DNA from: Nemertoderma westbladi
Lineage: Eukaryota; Xenacoelomorpha; Nemertodermatida; Nemertodermatidae
Length of the DNA: 56,531 nucleotides
Direction: 5' to 3'
Assembly: GCA_032718475.1 (NCBI GenBank)
Contig: JAUCBJ010006154.1
Coordinates: forward strand, 1 to 56,531
Below, one piece after another: positions 52,501-56,531 of the stretch. Positions within the stretch are counted from its first letter, which is position 1; the number at the start of each line of letters is the position of its first letter. Below the pieces are notes generated by a model. The model saw only the letters and a list, made by a program, of their open reading frames with translations. It had not been told where the DNA came from and made no database searches. The position numbers and the translations under genes are program-made.

Positions 52501-52976
52501 GCCCCGTTCACATCCAACGGTGCGTGAGCGGTAAAGTATTCTAGCGGTATTGAAGCGGTAAGCCAGAGGTACACTACCCGGAGCCCGTTCACACTCAACG
52601 GTACCGTTGCGGTAACTGTCGACTGTGAATTCAACAGGAAATTACATTAATTGTTTTAACATTGTTTAAATGGGCTGTGTACCGCTGGCCCTGTGGTACA
52701 CCGCGCGGTGTACCGCAGGGCCAGCGGTACACCGCTGACTGTGACCGACCCAACATGTAGTTGTGCGCTAAACCGCGCGGTTTACCGCAATCCATTTAAA
52801 CAATGTTAAAACAATTAATGTAATTTCCTGTTGAATTCACAGTCCACAGATAGACTATCAGTTACCGCAACGGTACCGCTGGGTGTGAACGGGCTCCGGG
52901 TAGTGTACCGCTGGCTTACCGCTTCAATACCACTAGACTACTTTACCGCTCACGCACCATTGGATGTGAACGGGGC
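52501..52976. mobile_element. Palindromic foldback element
   Basis: Ends GCCCCGTTCACATCCAA / TTGGATGTGAACGGGGC; arms of ~170 bp are near-perfect inverted copies. The ~130-bp centre is itself palindromic (GGTGTACCGC and GCGGTACACC words around CCGCGCGG, and AAACCGCGCGGTTTA). No transposase. The termini resemble PIF/Harbinger-type MITEs, but flanking duplications (TTCA / TTTA) do not match, so the class is uncertain. Confidence 0.75.
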
Positions 52977-53008
52977 TTTAGTTAGCCTATATCCCCTGGG
53001 GTGGATGG

Positions 53009-55404
53009 TAGTGTTGAGAACTGAATCAATTTTAACTAATTTCAGTTACAGTTACAGTTTCAGTATTCAAAGTTTTGCATTTCAGTTACAGTTACAGTTT
53101 CAATATTACAAAGTGTAACATTTCAGTTACAGTTTCAGTATTACAAAGTGTAACGTTTCAGTTACAGTTACAGTTTCAGTATTACAAAATTGAGCATTTC
53201 AGTTTCAGTTTCAGTTTTGATCGCGATACAATTTCAGTTACAGTTTCAGTTATAGATTCAATATATTATCCCACATAGTAAGCAGTCATTGAAATAATTT
53301 CAGTCTCATTGGGGCGGGGTACAGTGCAGTCATTCACCCAATGAGCAAGGATGTCATTACGTTACGTTACGGTATCTTTTCAGGAATACCGTAGCTCAAT
53401 ATTTTTCCGTAACGTAAACCGTAACGTAATAGCTTTTTCAATACCGTAACGTAATATTACTGTATATTTTTACCGTAAACCGTAACGTAATAGCGTAATA
53501 TTTTTTTTAGCTACCAAACAATAATTTTGGACAAAAAAGTAAATCTTTCGACAAAAAACTTTCACTTGAACGTTCTAGCTATTCAATATAAAGCTAAATG
53601 CTTTTAGGTTTTTTTGTCTGTACACGGTATCCTTATAGCCAGCTTCCTGGCTTCTCCAGTTATTTATGATGAAGTTTTAATTAATAATTAATTAATAGTT
53701 AAATTAAGTTTTAATTAAACATTAAGTTTTAATTAATGTTAAGCTAACTAGGGCTACTGACTGAACTATTTATACTGAGTCTCTGCTCTATCCTAGCTGT
53801 AGCCTATAACAACGCAGTATGCTGTAATGGTATAGATCATATATTTACAGGACAGGTCAGTAGGTTACATGGTAGGCCTACCTACAGGGCTAGCGGCTAC
53901 CTGTATGTCTTATTTATGACTACCTATTACAGTACAACACAAGCCAAGCCGTTCTACCAATTTAAAGTTATTTTTTTGTTAAGTTAATTTGCAATTTCAA
54001 AACATTGAAACTATAATTTTCCGATTTTCAGACAAAAATAGGATGAAACTTTAAAAATCTCTTTGTGGTCCTATGGCAATCTGAACCGGTTATTACGTTA
54101 CGGTATTTTCGGTAATAACGTAATTATTTTTTTCGGAATACAGTAACGTAACGTAATTTGGAAATTATTCCGTGTAATGTAATATCGTAACGTAAAAAGT
54201 TCAGTTTTTCAATCGTAACGTAACGTAATACCGTAACGTAACGTAACGTAAAACATCCTTGCCAATGAGTCACTTGCCGAATACAAAAGGTTTTATCTAA
54301 AACTAAAAGTGAGTCACTTTAATATATATACACTAATAATAATATTCATTACGAAACTGGCTCTTTATAGAGCTAATAGGTAGTTGTTGTAGGAAAGATG
54401 GACCCCATCTATGGTAATATTTTGTAACTAATATACTGATAGTACTGTATGTAATGAAAGTGGCGGTCACAAGATCAACTAAAGGCACCCACATTTTACT
54501 GTACATCTTGTTTCAGTGCTTGTACTGTTATCATTTATTGTTTTGGTTATAAAGGGCATGCTTCTGAAACCTGCTCATCATTTTCCTTAATTTATAATTT
54601 GTTGTAGTAAGCATATATTTGTAGTTTTGATTAGACCCACCTCGTTAAGATGCTTCTTTCACTTTTTAAGTTTAATTGTAATTTTGTAATTTGTAATGGT
54701 AAACTTGATAAAAATTTAATTTCCAGTGTACCTCTAGTGTGATATCCCCTGTGATATTAATATAACCAGTAACATTAATAATTCATAATGTAAAATATAT
54801 ATCCGTTATATCCCTCTACCGACCATTACCATTAACTATATTTTTGTTTATCTAAAACATTTACATTTAATATGCGATATTTAGGAAGCAAAAAATAAGG
54901 CTGATAATAGTCTACATAATAGTTGAGATAGATAAACATGACTATGACTATTTATAACTACAGTATATGCTAGATCCTCGTTCATTACTCGATGCTTGAC
55001 ATCGATTGATGATAAATCACAGTTGAGATAAGTGTGCAATGAGTCTTTGGGCCACTTGACAACTATCCAGGTTCAAAACGATAATAATAAATAAAAATAC
55101 AAAAATGTTTTAAAAATGATACCTCATATCGACCACTGTTATTAATTTATTAAACTATTACAATACTGTTTCAAGTGCTCATTGATGTTAATTGTGTGGT
55201 TGAGAACTGAATCGATTTTTAGTAATTTCAGTTTCAGTTACAGTTACAGTATTCAAATTTCCTAATTACAGTTTCAGTTACAGTTACAGTATTAAAAATT
55301 CGCAATTACAGTTACAGTTATAGTTACAGTATCAAATAAAACATCAAAATCATTCAGTTACAGTTGCAGTTACAGTATAATTACAGTTACAGTTCTCAAC
55401 ACTA
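53009..55404. mobile_element. hAT-like element, 2.4 kb, with perfect 8-bp target duplication
   Basis: Termini TAGTGTTGAGAACTG / CAGTTCTCAACACTA, flanked by GTGGATGG at 53001-53008 and 55405-55412. Both ends are built of (CAGTTA)n/(CAGTTT)n hexamers (53040-53265 and 55225-55395). A second left-end-like word (GGTTGAGAACTGAATCGAT) sits internally near 55198. No transposase frame is seen; a second hAT-like element is nested inside. Confidence 0.85.
53346..54261. mobile_element. Nested hAT-like MITE, 916 bp, with perfect 8-bp target duplication
   Basis: Termini CAAGGATGT / ACATCCTTG with GTAACGTAA repeats just inside both ends. CCAATGAG is duplicated at 53338-53345 and 54262-54269. Related sequence at 6770-7030. 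Confidence 0.85.
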
Positions 55405-55494
55405 GTGGATGGTTAATCGACTGCCCAGCTGGTCCTTTTGCATCATCCGCTTTGGTATACCCTGTAGGTACCTTTAATAGCCAACGGGATATAT

Positions 55495-55519
55495 CCCCCC
55501 CCCCCCCCCCCCCCCCCCC
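55495..55519. repeat. Poly-C tract, 25 bases
   Basis: Uninterrupted C run. Confidence 0.95.
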
Positions 55520-56531
55520 ATTTTGTGGTTTTAAGGCATAGTGGAATGGATCTGCTTACAGGGTTTTGTGGTTTTGTGTGATGTGAGAGTACGTTGGCAT
55601 GTTAAAACAATGTTTCTTGCATTGGCCACCACTGTAGTACGTAGTACTGTACTACATTGGAGCTTCTTTAGTTGTGGTTGATCCGTTTAAATTGAGATTT
55701 GTTGGAGACCATATAATTATTTTATTTTTTTTATTATTTCTTGTGTTTACGCCCATTCATAATTGAGCCATACAGACATATTGAGCCTAACTTGTGATGT
55801 GTCATGCAACCAATGACGTCTTTAACAGAAGCTTAATAGTAAAAAGTATATAGAAAAGGTTTCCCTTAGAATGGCTGTGAAATTTATTCTCCTATCTCAC
55901 TAACTTAGAGGTATTGGCTCCCACTTCAATTATCCCAGGGTTTGATCCCGGATTCTGGTGGATGAAGTGACTAATGGAAATATTTTATTAAATGAAAATA
56001 AAACACAAAATTGCACTAGGAAAATAAATCCCAGGTTCGAAACAGTCCCCAGCAAAGGTTCTACTGGGTTGAATTTAGTGGGTAGAAGAAGCATGTGCTA
56101 CAACATGTATTACAATATTTTGTTGTTTGATCAATCAAGCCACTGCTACCGGTACTTATTCCAGAAATATCTACAGAGTGCACTTACTACAGGGAACCAC
56201 ATAATTAGCTATGTATTATGTTTTGTACATTTGTTATCCTGTAACTTTTAGAATTAATTATTTTCTTGTCATTTAACTGTTAAATATTAATTACTGAATA
56301 GTATCTCTATTACGTTATAATATGGGATTAGCTGTGTGGATAAGCCTATCAACATATTTTATTGATTGGTAAGAGAGAAATGCGTGTTTCAAAGAAAATT
56401 CAGTTCAGTTTAAAATAATCCAAGTAGCCAGTCGCGTAATTGACCGAACATTCTCAATATCACATTGTCCAATCACGACCTATAGTATTACGTCACCAAT
56501 AATGTTATGGAACAATACTTTTTCAAACCCC
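55520..56531. other. Right edge; no gene recognised, tRNA-like B boxes only
   Basis: 'ccagggtttgatcccgg' (55936-55952) and 'cccaggttcgaaacagt' (about 56030) resemble pol III B boxes. No convincing tRNA fold is visible. The open frame at 55958-56251 is not recognised. Confidence 0.3.

Overview
The window looks like nuclear DNA of a bilaterian animal. Its genes are split by GT-AG introns, it is AT-rich, and it is full of transposons, minisatellites and long poly-G/poly-C tracts. The frequent 'aggccta'-type words and the mix of gene families make a marine deuterostome such as an echinoderm or hemichordate my best guess, but this is inference only. There is no bacterial operon, phage or CRISPR.

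Four kinds of gene content can be supported. (1) Positions 3360-4438, minus strand: the first two coding exons of a UBAC1-like gene (ubiquitin-like N-terminus). The rest of the gene would lie beyond the left edge. (2) Positions 10629-11471, plus strand: an intact single-exon class I SAM-dependent methyltransferase of 280 residues. (3) Positions 21527-50431, plus strand: a 13-exon secreted ADAM/reprolysin-type metalloprotease assembled here by eye, with every exon junction in phase (predicted 516 residues). (4) Retrotransposon genes: one nearly full-length but broken LINE (about 45440-48753), its truncated relatives (31575-31946; 44725-45327 minus; short 3' remnants at 12125-12240 and 38245-38375), an unrelated LINE reverse-transcriptase fragment (5980-6500 minus) and a possible LINE ORF1 start (30824-31252).

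The metalloprotease is the most interesting object. A signal peptide leads straight into the catalytic domain with no prodomain or cysteine switch. A complete six-cysteine ShKT domain, encoded by one symmetric phase 1-1 exon (33528-33647), sits inside the catalytic domain between the zinc motif HELGHLLVFQHD and the Met-turn CLM. Skipping that exon would keep the frame and give a conventional reprolysin layout, so the exon could act as a splice-controlled domain insert. Disintegrin-like and cysteine-rich segments follow, with no membrane anchor.

Its introns are very repeat-rich. They hold a 22-bp satellite of about 50 copies; a 3.6-kb hAT-like element with an 8-bp target duplication, itself invaded at a TTAA by a piggyBac-like element; a 1.1-kb inverted-repeat element carrying a LINE tail; several GC-rich minisatellites; and a 55-bp array hit twice by the same LINE family in opposite orientations.

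Outside the genes there are further transposons with readable termini: a piggyBac-like element at 1448-2238; two nested hAT-like elements at 53009-55404 and 53346-54261, each with a perfect 8-bp duplication; and a palindromic foldback element at 52501-52976. Two unrelated tandem arrays (421-1110 and 17366-18720) repeatedly carry words close to the CTCF binding core. Two tRNA-derived SINEs (9680-9878 and 15520-15715, minus) are also present.
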